Assembly (NCBI GenBank): GCA_945949385.1
Contig: CAMFEL010000087.1
Coordinates: 1 to 8,568 of the forward strand
Origin: an uncultured Clostridia bacterium
GTDB taxonomy: Bacteria; Bacillota; Clostridia; Oscillospirales; CAG-272
Length of the DNA: 8,568 bases
Direction: 5' to 3'
How positions within the stretch are numbered: position 1 is the stretch's first letter; each line of letters begins with the position of its first letter. Shown here piece after piece: positions 1 to 6,355 of the stretch. The position numbers and the translations under genes were made by a program. The notes below the pieces were generated by a model, which did no database searches, was not told where the DNA came from, and was given only the letters and a program-made list of their open reading frames with translations.

Positions 1-23
1 CCCTTGATATATAAGGGTTTTTT
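1..23 (+). terminator. Terminator-like hairpin at the left edge
   Basis: CCCTT (1-5) pairs with AAGGG (13-17) around a 7-nt AT-rich loop, and a run of six T follows (18-23). This looks like the end of a Rho-independent terminator for a + strand gene to the left. Only five base pairs are visible and the stem may extend beyond the window. It lies just 18 nt before the spoVT start codon, which leaves almost no room for a spoVT promoter. Confidence 0.5.
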
Positions 24-41
24 AAAATTTTTGGATTCTAC

Positions 42-563
42 TTGACACAAGCAGACGATCTCGGAAGAGTGGTTATTCCCAAGGAGATTCGAAGAACCAT
101 GCGTATACGTGAGGGCGACCCTCTTGAAATATACACTGACCGAGACGGAGAGGTCATATTTAAAAAATATTCTCCCATAGGAGAGCTGTCACAGTTTGCC
201 GCACAGTATGCGGAAACACTTAACAAAACCTGCGGAATTGCGGTCGTAATATGCGACCGTGACACGGTTATTGCCGGCGCGGGCATTCCCCGCCGCGAAT
301 ATGCGGACAGAAAGCTGTCAGCGGATTTTGAAAGCATTATCGAAAGCCGTACTTTGTACACCGCAAGCGGCGGTGAGGGAGTACCCATCGTTGAGGGCAG
401 CCAGCATCTTATTAGCTGCGCCATGCCTATAATCACCGACGGCGACATCACCGGCTGCGTAGCCTCCGTGACTGTACCGGGCGCACAGCCCCTGCAGGCA
501 AATCTTGAAGCAAAGCTTATTCAGACCGCCGCAGGCTTTCTCGGCAGACAGCTTGAAGGCTGA
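42..563 (+). CDS. spoVT: SpoVT-like sporulation transcription factor with atypical N-terminus
   Basis: This is an AbrB/SpoVT-type DNA-binding regulator. In Bacillus, SpoVT tunes sigma-G-dependent forespore genes during late sporulation. Residues 4-45 carry the signature of the swapped-hairpin AbrB domain (DDLGRVVIPKEIRRT, then RIREGDPLEIY and a strand ending KKYSP). Residues 55-170 fit the SpoVT C-terminal GAF-like domain, ending AAGFLGRQLEG. The length of 173 aa is slightly below the roughly 178 aa usual for the family. The odd part is the start. Family members begin with about ten residues like M-K-A-T-G-I-V-R-R-I before DDLG, forming the first beta strand. Here the frame upstream of DDLG is unrelated and hits a stop at 12-14, leaving TTG at 42 as the only usual start, with a weak GGA (33-35) as ribosome binding site. 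So the gene is 5'-truncated, recombined, or joined to foreign DNA by an assembly error. The family call is secure; an intact protein is doubtful. Confidence 0.88.
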   Translation: MTQADDLGRVVIPKEIRRTMRIREGDPLEIYTDRDGEVIFKKYSPIGELSQFAAQYAETLNKTCGIAVVICDRDTVIAGAGIPRREYADRKLSADFESIIESRTLYTASGGEGVPIVEGSQHLISCAMPIITDGDITGCVASVTVPGAQPLQANLEAKLIQTAAGFLGRQLEG

Positions 564-592
564 CAGAATCCGAATGCGCAAAAAGACGTGTA

Positions 593-628
593 AAAAGTCC
601 TGTTTTACTCTCGTAAAACGGGACTTTT
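593..628. terminator. Bidirectional terminator between spoVT and the glycerate kinase gene
   Basis: A 16-bp stem (593-608 with 613-628, one G·T pair) encloses a TCTC loop. The outer stem is AAAAGTCC/GGACTTTT, so each strand gets an A-rich upstream arm and a T-rich downstream arm. It sits between two convergent genes, 29 nt after the spoVT stop and 38 nt from the glycerate kinase stop, and can end transcription from both sides. Confidence 0.85.
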
Positions 629-666
629 AATTTATATATGCACTTCAAAACAGAGTAAACAAGTTG

Positions 667-1776
667 TTATCTGTCCCTCCACTGAGCAAAGAACTGCTCG
701 GCGCACCTTAGAAGATTGTCTGAAGCATTTAATTGAGCCTCCTCGTCGCTTTGACCATTTGCAATGGGTACAACGCTGACATTTTCGGGTACGGCGGTAC
801 CGTCATATCTGCCGCAGAATATTACGCAGGGAGTATCGGACTCAAGGCGCTCAAGAACTCCGCCCACAGCTTTCCCCATAAGGCTCTGACTGTCAAAGCT
901 TCCCTCGCCGGTGACCACCAGGTCGCACTCGCGCGCCGTCTTTGCGAATTTATACACATCAAGCACGGTATCAATGCCGGAAGCAACCTTTGCACCGAGA
1001 AAAGCCATTGCACCGTATGCAATGCCTCCCGCAGCGCCGGCGCCCTCCGCGGCGGCATAGTTTGTCCCTGTAACACGCTTTATTACGCGGTCAAACTTTA
1101 CCGCTCCGTCTTCAAGTCTCTTAATGCCGGAAGCGTCCGCACCTTTCTGCGCCGCAAACACCGCGGCACAGCCCGAGGGACCGAGCAGAGGATTTTTCAC
1201 ATCGCAAAGCAGCGTAAAATCAACATCGCTGTACTTGGAAAATGCCTGGTTGAACTCCACGGTCTCCACCCTGTGAAGTGTACCGCCTACAGGAGAGAAA
1301 CGGTTTCCGCATATGTCAACAAAGCTGATGCCCATAGCGCTGAGCATACCCGCTCCGCAATCGTTTGTACTGCTGCCGCCCAGCGTAAGTATGACCTTAT
1401 GCGCCCCCTTAGAGGTAGCATACGATATCATCTGCCCCACACCGTAGCTTGAGGTTTTCTCCGGATTTGCCCGTTTCCCCGCCAGCGGCAGACCTATTGC
1501 CTCCGAGCTTTCGATAATCGCACATCTTCCGCCGTCCACAAAGCCTACATGAGCGGTACACGGCTTACCGAAAGGCCCCTCAACCGTGACCGTTTCAAGT
1601 CTTCCCCCAAGGAACGATGTAAGCAAAGCGGCCGTTCCCTCACCTCCGTCCGCAAGAGGCATATTAACAAAGCTGTAATCGTCAAAAACACGCCTTGCCG
1701 CATGGGAAATAATTTTCACCGCTTTTTCGGCACTCAGAGTGCCCTTAAAGGAGTCGGGAGCTATTAAAATCTTCAT
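667..1776 (-). CDS. glxK: Glycerate kinase, type I (GlxK/GarK family)
   Basis: This enzyme phosphorylates D-glycerate with ATP to a phosphoglycerate, feeding glycerate from glyoxylate, sugar-acid or serine breakdown into lower glycolysis in the cytosol. The 369-aa protein matches the family along its whole length. The N-terminus is KILIAPDSFKGTLSA, followed by PLADGGEG (about 40-47), GGSSTNDCGAG (about 133-143), NPLLGPSGCA (about 195-204), a Gly/Ala-rich GAGAAGGIAYGA stretch, and the late DLVVTGEGSFDSQSL motif (about 285-299). I chose the ATG at 1776 because family proteins begin M-K-I-x-I-A-P-D-S-F-K-G. An in-frame ATG at 1809 would add 11 residues and has its own AAGGGA a few bases upstream, so it is a real alternative. 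A TATAAT (1831-1836, - strand) is a possible -10 box, but I see no good -35. The divergent TetR gene is a candidate regulator. No transporter or dehydrogenase partner is in view, and glxK/garK paralogues cannot be told apart here. Confidence 0.93.
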   Translation of the reverse strand: MKILIAPDSFKGTLSAEKAVKIISHAARRVFDDYSFVNMPLADGGEGTAALLTSFLGGRLETVTVEGPFGKPCTAHVGFVDGGRCAIIESSEAIGLPLAGKRANPEKTSSYGVGQMISYATSKGAHKVILTLGGSSTNDCGAGMLSAMGISFVDICGNRFSPVGGTLHRVETVEFNQAFSKYSDVDFTLLCDVKNPLLGPSGCAAVFAAQKGADASGIKRLEDGAVKFDRVIKRVTGTNYAAAEGAGAAGGIAYGAMAFLGAKVASGIDTVLDVYKFAKTARECDLVVTGEGSFDSQSLMGKAVGGVLERLESDTPCVIFCGRYDGTAVPENVSVVPIANGQSDEEAQLNASDNLLRCAEQFFAQWRDR

Positions 1777-1830
1777 AAAACCAACCGTACCTTTCACAGA
1801 AACATTCATAAGTCCCTTGTTTATGATACA

Positions 1831-1836
1831 ATTATA
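1831..1836 (-). promoter_or_regulatory. Possible -10 box for the glycerate kinase gene
   Basis: Read on the - strand, this is TATAAT, 22 nt upstream of the ATG at 1809 and 55 nt upstream of the ATG at 1776. The hexamer 17 nt further upstream (TTTTAT) is a poor -35, so the promoter is weak, activator-dependent, or a chance match in AT-rich DNA. Confidence 0.35.
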
Positions 1837-1937
1837 ACATAATCTTCATAAAAATAAAAGACCGTTTTGTGAAAAATTTATATAAAATTCAACTTTCTGA
1901 TATTCATTTATAATTTGTATTTCATTTCAAAAGATAC

Positions 1938-1966
1938 TTGACAAAAATATTCACACATTGTATAAT
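1938..1966 (+). promoter_or_regulatory. Consensus sigma-A promoter for the TetR regulator
   Basis: TTGACA (1938-1943) and TATAAT (1961-1966) are separated by exactly 17 nt, so both hexamers and the spacing are the housekeeping consensus. The predicted start is near 1973, giving an untranslated leader of about 90 nt before the TetR ATG. A short inverted repeat, ACACA (1953-1957) / TGTGT (1969-1973), straddles the -10 box and could be an extra repressor site. Confidence 0.85.
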
Positions 1967-1997
1967 TTTGTGTAGAACGTTGTTGTTTTAAGTACGG

Positions 1998-2013
1998 TTT
2001 TTTACGTAAAAAA
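1998..2013. promoter_or_regulatory. Perfect 16-bp palindrome, candidate TetR operator
   Basis: TTTTTTACGTAAAAAA is its own reverse complement. It lies about 25 nt downstream of the predicted transcription start and about 50 nt upstream of the TetR start codon, in the gap shared with the divergent glycerate kinase gene. TetR dimers bind palindromes of about this size and commonly repress their own gene. The operator role is inference; poly-T/poly-A flanks make some symmetry likelier by chance, but the central ACGT is less easily explained that way. Confidence 0.5.
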
Positions 2014-2061
2014 TTTTTAATAACACGGTTTAATTGAAAATCACAATCAAAGGAGACAAAT

Positions 2062-2649
2062 ATGTCAAGACAACATCAGCAGGAAAGAAGCGAAGCCGTA
2101 AAGCAGATGATCCTCGAGGCAGCCCTGGAGATCGAACTCGAAGACGGCGAGGACAAAGTAACGGTTCGCCGCATCGGAGAAAAAATCGGATACTCCACCG
2201 GAGTTATCTATTATCATTTCCGTGACAAGCAGGATATTATTGACGAGCTGTCCCGAAAAATCGACACGGAGGCTTATGAAACAGTAAAGGCATTTATCGA
2301 TCCTGAAAAAACCATCAGAGAGAATCTCAAATGTCTCTATATCGGCATTGCAACTCTTGCAAAGACAAAGCCCATAGAATACAAACGCATTTTCACTAAC
2401 AGACGGGCATACGGCCGCAGCCATGAGGCTTGGGCAGAGCTTATCAAAGAAGTTCTGGATGTAGCAGTTGAGCGCGGTGAGCTGAAAGCGAGAGATACTA
2501 CCGTTCTAACCAACTGCCTGCTCGGATATATCATCGGATGCAACATCCTTTTCCTTGAACATAAAATGGGCGGAGTAAATGTAACGGAGGAATTTGCGGA
2601 AAATATTGTAAAAGTAATCCTTGACGGTCTTTACAATTCCGGCCTTTAA
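2062..2649 (+). CDS. TetR/AcrR-family transcriptional regulator
   Basis: This 195-aa protein has the TetR layout: an N-terminal helix-turn-helix domain at about residues 12-62 and a helical C-terminal ligand/dimer domain. Diagnostic residues are V-T-V-R-R-I-G-E-K-I-G-Y-S-T-G-V-I-Y-Y-H-F (33-53), followed by R-D-K-Q-D-I-I. This is the classic TetR recognition helix with the YYHF ending. The C-terminal half (for example YIIGCNILFLEHK) suggests a hydrophobic ligand pocket but does not identify the ligand. The start is firm: AAAGGAG at 2049-2055 lies 6 nt before the ATG, and a consensus promoter is upstream. Targets are most likely its own gene and perhaps the divergent glycerate kinase gene. No efflux pump, the commonest TetR partner, is nearby. 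Confidence 0.92.
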   Translation: MSRQHQQERSEAVKQMILEAALEIELEDGEDKVTVRRIGEKIGYSTGVIYYHFRDKQDIIDELSRKIDTEAYETVKAFIDPEKTIRENLKCLYIGIATLAKTKPIEYKRIFTNRRAYGRSHEAWAELIKEVLDVAVERGELKARDTTVLTNCLLGYIIGCNILFLEHKMGGVNVTEEFAENIVKVILDGLYNSGL

Positions 2650-2669
2650 AATATCAAACACTATACAGC

Positions 2670-2708
2670 AAAAGCTGCCGCAGGAAGATCTCCCGCGGCA
2701 GCTTTTTT
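2670..2708. terminator. Bidirectional terminator between the TetR and FeoA genes
   Basis: A 12-bp GC-rich stem (AAAAGCTGCCGC at 2670-2681 with GCGGCAGCTTTT at 2695-2706) encloses a 13-nt loop. Six T follow on the + strand (2703-2708). On the - strand the FeoA stop codon abuts the structure, which then ends in TTTTGC. It is strong for TetR and usable for FeoA. Confidence 0.9.
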
Positions 2709-2956
2709 CAGCAGCGGCAATCGCAGGGATAAACAATAATATTTCTGCAATCATCACGCCTTATCGCAATTACCGCTCCCCTTATAAGATACGCGGCGGG
2801 ATCTCCCGCGGGACTTTTACCTACACATTCTACCAATGTATTTTCTATCATTCCGATATCGTACAGCCTGCGGCGCATACTTCCCCGGGTTTCGAGGCGG
2901 CACACCCGCGCCGCTTCGCCGGGACGGATATCGGAAAGACAGCAGGTTTCCTTCAT
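2708..2956 (-). CDS. feoA: FeoA-like SH3 domain protein, Cys-rich
   Basis: FeoA is a small cytosolic SH3-like protein that assists the ferrous-iron transporter FeoB. This 82-aa protein has the whole domain: L-S-D-I-R-P-G near the N-terminus, then G-S-M-R-R-R-L-Y-D-I-G-M-I at residues 25-37, V-E-C-V-G-K-S-P-A-G-D-P-A-A-Y at about 42-56, and the closing strand R-G-A-V-I-A-I-R-R-D-D at about 59-69. Two things are odd. No feoB is beside it, although the two are usually adjacent. It also has eight cysteines, including C5-C6 near the start and a C-x-C-x-C tail (78, 80, 82), which are not standard FeoA features. The ATG at 2956 has only a distant GAAAGG, so translation may be coupled to the broken lipoprotein gene that ends 20 nt upstream. 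The domain call is firm; a role in iron uptake is inferred. Confidence 0.85.
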   Translation of the reverse strand: MKETCCLSDIRPGEAARVCRLETRGSMRRRLYDIGMIENTLVECVGKSPAGDPAAYLIRGAVIAIRRDDCRNIIVYPCDCRC

Positions 2957-2976
2957 TATGTCAGACCATGCCTTTC

Positions 2977-3573
2977 TTATTCTCGGGGCAGCCGAAAGCT
3001 ACGGTATGCCCCATTCCATTTTATTCCCGCGCCGCAGTCTCCGCCACAGTTTTGACCGTCAGCCGCAACTGTGCCGAAGCCGTTGGAAATCAGTGTAATT
3101 TGCTTGGCATACCGTTCTTGCCAACAGCAAATACCGTCTTTTCCGTACCATTATCAGCATCGTCCATAATCAACTTGCCCGGATCAGTCGGTACTATGAA
3201 TTTGTTATCGGCAAGCCGGGATGGGCTGACATTCATCTCGCCTGTCTTTGTAACGCTGCCGTCCTCGTTCAGGCTGAAAACAACCAGACGCATCTCCCGC
3301 CTGCCCCAGCGTCACACAGAAGTGTTCACTCCGAACAAGTGCCCGGTCGTAATCATCTTCCCATTCGCAGTAGGTGTGAAATGTTTTTTCAAGCGTCAGT
3401 ACCCTCGTGTTGTCGGATTCCTCTCCCTGTTTATTCTCAGTGATGACCGTCTGTTCCCTGTTTTCGGTTGACACAGCACTTTCCGTCTCCCGAGGATGCT
3501 CGACCTCCCCGCGGCAGGCAGCCGGACAGAGGAGCATGCATACAGAAAGCAGAAAACATATGATTCTTTTCAC
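2977..3573 (-). pseudogene. Small lipoprotein gene interrupted by two compensating frameshifts
   Basis: The gene begins with GTG at 3571-3573, 6 nt after GGAAGGA (3580-3586). It encodes a signal peptide MKRIICFLLSVCMLLC and a lipobox ending P-A-A-C at Cys20, so the product would be anchored to the outside of the membrane. Frame 1 looks coding up to about residue 93 (…VRSEHFCVTLGQAG), then becomes Arg-rich nonsense and stops at 3205. The sensible continuation (MRLVVFSLNEDGSVTKTG…) lies in another frame from about 3294, consistent with one extra G in the run at 3296-3298. That frame stops at 3090, but the original frame is sensible again from about 3112 (Y-A-K-Q-I-T-L-I-S-N-G-F-G-T) to a stop at 2977. 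Joined, they give roughly 199 aa. I recognise no family; beta-rich segments follow an acidic Ser/Thr/Glu linker. It is either a decaying gene or two sequencing errors. Confidence 0.7.
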
Positions 3574-3588
3574 AACCGTTCCTTCCGC

Positions 3589-3630
3589 AAAACAAGGGGC
3601 GAACAGGTAAAGCCGTCCTTTCGCCCCTTG
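3589..3630 (-). terminator. Hairpin terminator at the end of the lipoprotein operon
   Basis: Read on the - strand, CAAGGGGCGAA (3630-3620) pairs perfectly with TTCGCCCCTTG (3603-3593) around a 16-nt loop, followed by TTTT (3592-3589). It lies 57 nt after the stop of the 480-aa lipoprotein gene. The T tract is short, so termination may be partial. The next gene's ribosome binding site starts only about 3 nt beyond it, so readthrough, or some effect of the hairpin on translation, is possible. Confidence 0.7.
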
Positions 3631-3686
3631 TGATCGCTATTGATTTCCGGCGGATATACAACCGTATATTGATGGCTGGCTTCTTG

Positions 3687-5129
3687 TCAGAAACCCTTGA
3701 CCTGAAATACAATCAGCTCTGTTGCGGATCTGTCTTCCCGTTCGTTTGTCATAAGGGTAAGAATGCTGCCGTCTGAAAGAACCGCAGACGAACAGAACCA
3801 CGGATAGTTCGTATCGAACAGATCGCTGTCGGATATTTCGGCAAGAAAAGAGCCGTCTTTATTCCAAAGAAGAACATCTCTCATATTACCGTCAAAGCCC
3901 ATATATCCGTTTGCAGTCTGCGTAACAAACGTGATACTTCCGAGTCCCTCGCCTTCCGCATCGCAAAGCGTTTTCTGGAGAGCGCCGTCTTTGTTGTAAA
4001 CAAACACCTTGTGTCCGCTGTCATCTGCGGCACTTGCGCAGACATAAATGCAGTTCTCATCCACATTTACGTTCATGATCGTGCCTGCTTCCTTAAATAC
4101 AACAGGTGTTGAGCTGTAGGTATCACCGCTGAAGGTTACAATGTTACATTCGTTGGAGGTAAAATAGTCAACGCCCCATGCTCCGGATGGATGTATGGCA
4201 AAGTTGTATAAATCCTCATAGGTATTTACGACAGCGCCGTCTTTCAGGCAGATGATATCATTCATGGAGCCGCTGAGCCAGAGTGAACCGTCGGTGGCTG
4301 CATTGATATATTCATAGTCATCCTCGGGAAGCTCTATCGTTTTTACAAAGGTCAGTTGTTCACCGTCAAAATGACACTCTCTGAGTTCTCCGTCAACAAG
4401 AACATATACAGTATCACCCACTGCGGCAATGCTGTGGTTAAAGGTTTCAAAGGTTGAGATGTATTCCTCAAAGGGAATAAATTCGGAGCTAACGGTAAAC
4501 GCGCCGGCGCTCACGCTGTGGTCATCGGTCGAGAACGCTTCGCCTTCCCACTCCCAAGGGCCGTCTTCATTTCCCGCATCCTCAAGGGTAAATGTCAGTC
4601 CTTTGAGCAGGTCTGCGATAGAGCCGTCGTTTATGTCTACTGCATCAAACTCAATGCAAACCGTTGCACCGGCAGCTTCAATGCGGTTGAAGTAAACAAG
4701 CGTATCTTCTCCGTCATCGTATTTCAGAAGGTCGACGCCGCCGATTTTGACGGTTTCATAGGCACCGTTAACCTTATATTCATACTGATCAAAGCCGTAA
4801 TATACAAGGTCTTCACGGAAATCGTAAGGATCCTCAAGCGATACTTCAATTTCCGCATCGATCAGATAATATTCCGAATCGTCGGGATCCGGAACCTGAA
4901 GGTTGACGGTGCAGTAATCCTCTTCGTTTTCCATGTCGTCTTCAAAACAGTTCCAAACGCTGTCATCATAGGTGAGGGTAAACAGCGTTGTTTTGATTTC
5001 CTTTGCTTCGCCTGCTTCATCCGAAGACGACGGTTTTGAATCGTCGGGTTTGTCGGTTTTTTCACCGCCGCAGGCAGCAAGTGACAGTATCATAATCCCT
5101 GCTAATAGTATTGCAAATAATCTCTTCAC
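3687..5129 (-). CDS. Acidic lipoprotein with a propeller-like C-terminal half
   Basis: This 480-aa protein is exported and lipid-anchored: Lys/Arg-led signal MKRLFAILLAGIMILSLAACGG, lipobox L-A-A-C with Cys20, then a flexible Lys/Asp/Ser/Glu linker to about residue 47. Residues about 48-185 form an acidic, beta-rich domain (TLFTLTYDDSVWNC…), resembling small domains seen in other Clostridial lipoproteins. From about 215 on, short repeating strands with DG turns recur, such as DGSLWLSGSMNDIICLKDGA, VFVYNKDGALQKT, and VLLWNKDGSFLAEI. This fits a beta-propeller-like or WD/NHL-like fold, perhaps for binding protein or sugar at the surface. No catalytic motif is visible. The start is GTG with GGAGG (5138-5142) 8 nt upstream. 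It is last in the operon, 23 nt after the DUF4428 gene. The lipoprotein call is firm; the fold is inferred and the function unknown. Confidence 0.88.
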   Translation of the reverse strand: MKRLFAILLAGIMILSLAACGGEKTDKPDDSKPSSSDEAGEAKEIKTTLFTLTYDDSVWNCFEDDMENEEDYCTVNLQVPDPDDSEYYLIDAEIEVSLEDPYDFREDLVYYGFDQYEYKVNGAYETVKIGGVDLLKYDDGEDTLVYFNRIEAAGATVCIEFDAVDINDGSIADLLKGLTFTLEDAGNEDGPWEWEGEAFSTDDHSVSAGAFTVSSEFIPFEEYISTFETFNHSIAAVGDTVYVLVDGELRECHFDGEQLTFVKTIELPEDDYEYINAATDGSLWLSGSMNDIICLKDGAVVNTYEDLYNFAIHPSGAWGVDYFTSNECNIVTFSGDTYSSTPVVFKEAGTIMNVNVDENCIYVCASAADDSGHKVFVYNKDGALQKTLCDAEGEGLGSITFVTQTANGYMGFDGNMRDVLLWNKDGSFLAEISDSDLFDTNYPWFCSSAVLSDGSILTLMTNEREDRSATELIVFQVKGF

Positions 5130-5152
5130 GATATAATCCTCCAGAATTTTAT

Positions 5153-5911
5153 TTATTTTACGACAGATGCGAGTGCTGCGTCAGCCTTGGCGATCCAACC
5201 GGTTCTGTCGCCGTACTGTGCGGCATTCAGTGCGTCCATGGTTGCTTCCGCTTTTGTTTCATCCATGGTACCGTCTTTGACTGCACGGACAGCTTCTGCA
5301 ATTGCTTTGGCAGCATTCGTCTGCTGCTTGATTGTATTACCGATATTGCGAAGAGTCTTCTGGATACCGAAAAGGGTGTTGAAATACCTCTCCATATCTT
5401 CGTATTCACCGCTGCGGATCTCCATACGCACTTCATACAAGCCGGGCGTGTTTCTGAACATGAGAATACAGTAATGCTTGGTCTCTTCCTTGCCTTCGGA
5501 ATTTTTTACCGTTTCGTAACCGTAATCGTATCCGTAAAGATCGGCAAGACGGTAAACGCAGGCGACTGTGGATTTTCCGAAGATAAAGAACTTATAGCGG
5601 TTTTCGGTGAGAGCAATAAGGCCCGTGGAGGGAGAAACGTACAACTCACCGTTCTTTCCGAACCGTTTCAGCTTTTCTTCCTTGACTTTCGTTTTCGTCA
5701 GCGGAACGAAGATCTGATTCCACGCTTTTGTACCGAATTCCAACTGTTCGATATGGGAATTTACCGAATCAAGAGTTGCCTCGACCTTATTAAAGATTTT
5801 CATACATTTTTTAACGCAGACTTTTCTGCAGATATAATTGCCGTCAGCCAGCTTTTGTTCGGAGATCAGACCAACTTCTGCTCCGCAGATTGCACATATA
5901 TGCTTTGCCAT
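5153..5911 (-). CDS. DUF4428 zinc-ribbon protein
   Basis: This 252-aa protein starts with a small treble-clef/zinc-ribbon-like module matching DUF4428: C6-x2-C9, then G-L-I-S-E-Q-K-L-A-D-G-N-Y-I-C28 and C32. The second pair here is C-x3-C, with a further C36, instead of the commoner C-x2-C. Residues about 85-180 are beta-rich (GELYVSPSTGLIALTENRYK, then KFFIFGKS and HYCILMFRN) and could be a PH-like module. Residues 185-252 are Ala-rich helices, probably a coiled coil. There is no signal peptide or membrane segment, so it is likely cytosolic. AAGGGTG overlaps the stop of the upstream gene and sits 7 nt before the ATG, suggesting coupled translation. The DUF call rests on the Cys pattern and remembered family sequences. 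Its biochemical role is unknown. Confidence 0.85.
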   Translation of the reverse strand: MAKHICAICGAEVGLISEQKLADGNYICRKVCVKKCMKIFNKVEATLDSVNSHIEQLEFGTKAWNQIFVPLTKTKVKEEKLKRFGKNGELYVSPSTGLIALTENRYKFFIFGKSTVACVYRLADLYGYDYGYETVKNSEGKEETKHYCILMFRNTPGLYEVRMEIRSGEYEDMERYFNTLFGIQKTLRNIGNTIKQQTNAAKAIAEAVRAVKDGTMDETKAEATMDALNAAQYGDRTGWIAKADAALASVVK

Positions 5912-5917
5912 AATAAT

Positions 5918-6355
5918 TCACCCTTGTTGATTTGTTTGTGTAAGAGTTTCTAAAATCATTTTTACATCTGCATCATCAAGTGAAATTTCGTGTTCTCCGT
6001 TTTTCATAAGTATCATCACCTGAAAGACACATCCGTCACATTGGGCTTCCAGCATTGTATAGGGATAGCCGAGGCTGGTACAGGTGTATCCGTTCCATAG
6101 GTGTCCGCCGCACTCAAAAGGCTCCAGATCCCGAACATTCTCGTAGAAGTCCTTTGTAGAAATATAGATTTCATCTTTTCCGTGATAGAAAACCGTGATG
6201 CCCGCCTTTGAAAACACATCAAATTCTGTTTGTGCTCCCTTAAAAATATGTAGATTTCTCGGGCTTGCGTTTCCTTCGCTGTCGATACCGTAAAAAAGTT
6301 TCCAACCTGACGGCACCAGCACACGTAGAATACCGTTCTCAAACCATTCGCTCAC
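5918..6355 (-). CDS. Conserved hypothetical protein, 145 aa, GTGA-coupled start
   Basis: I do not recognise a named domain. The protein is soluble, with no signal peptide, and beta-rich at the start (V-S-E-W-F-E-N-G-I-L-R-V-L-V-P-S-G-W-K-L-F-Y-G-I-D). It has a central F-D-V-F-S-K-A-G-I-T-V-F-Y and a C-terminal strand V-F-Q-V-M-I-L-M-K-N-G-E-H-E-I-S-L-D-D-A. The opening 'E-N-G-I-L…V-P-x-G-W' resembles small proteins that evaluate or bind polypeptides, but this is only a resemblance. I chose GTG at 6355 because it overlaps the TGA of the upstream gene (GTGA), with AAGAGG about 10 nt upstream. An ATG at 6400 would overlap the DUF6935 gene by 49 nt and add 15 residues unlike the rest. It is a middle gene of the operon. 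Confidence 0.8.
   Translation of the reverse strand: MSEWFENGILRVLVPSGWKLFYGIDSEGNASPRNLHIFKGAQTEFDVFSKAGITVFYHGKDEIYISTKDFYENVRDLEPFECGGHLWNGYTCTSLGYPYTMLEAQCDGCVFQVMILMKNGEHEISLDDADVKMILETLTQTNQQG

Noticed and set aside
42..47. TTGACA at the spoVT start as a -35 box
   Set aside because: No -10-like hexamer lies 16-18 nt downstream (about 64-70 reads GAAGAG), and it would place the transcription start inside the coding region.
733..1452. 239-aa + strand open frame
   Set aside because: It lies wholly inside the glycerate kinase gene on the other strand, has no ribosome binding site and has a Cys/His-rich nonsense composition; it is an antisense shadow.
2621..3471. Overlapping + strand frames (2621-3055 and 2836-3471)
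   Set aside because: They run through the bidirectional terminator, across FeoA in antisense and across the frameshifted lipoprotein gene; composition is not protein-like.
4518..5039. 173-aa + strand open frame
   Set aside because: It is antisense to the 480-aa lipoprotein gene, with low-complexity hydrophobic composition and no ribosome binding site.
5111..5953. 280-aa + strand open frame
   Set aside because: It covers the DUF4428 gene in antisense, is Phe/Cys-rich, and has no good start signal. The - strand gene has a clear Cys motif and ribosome binding site.
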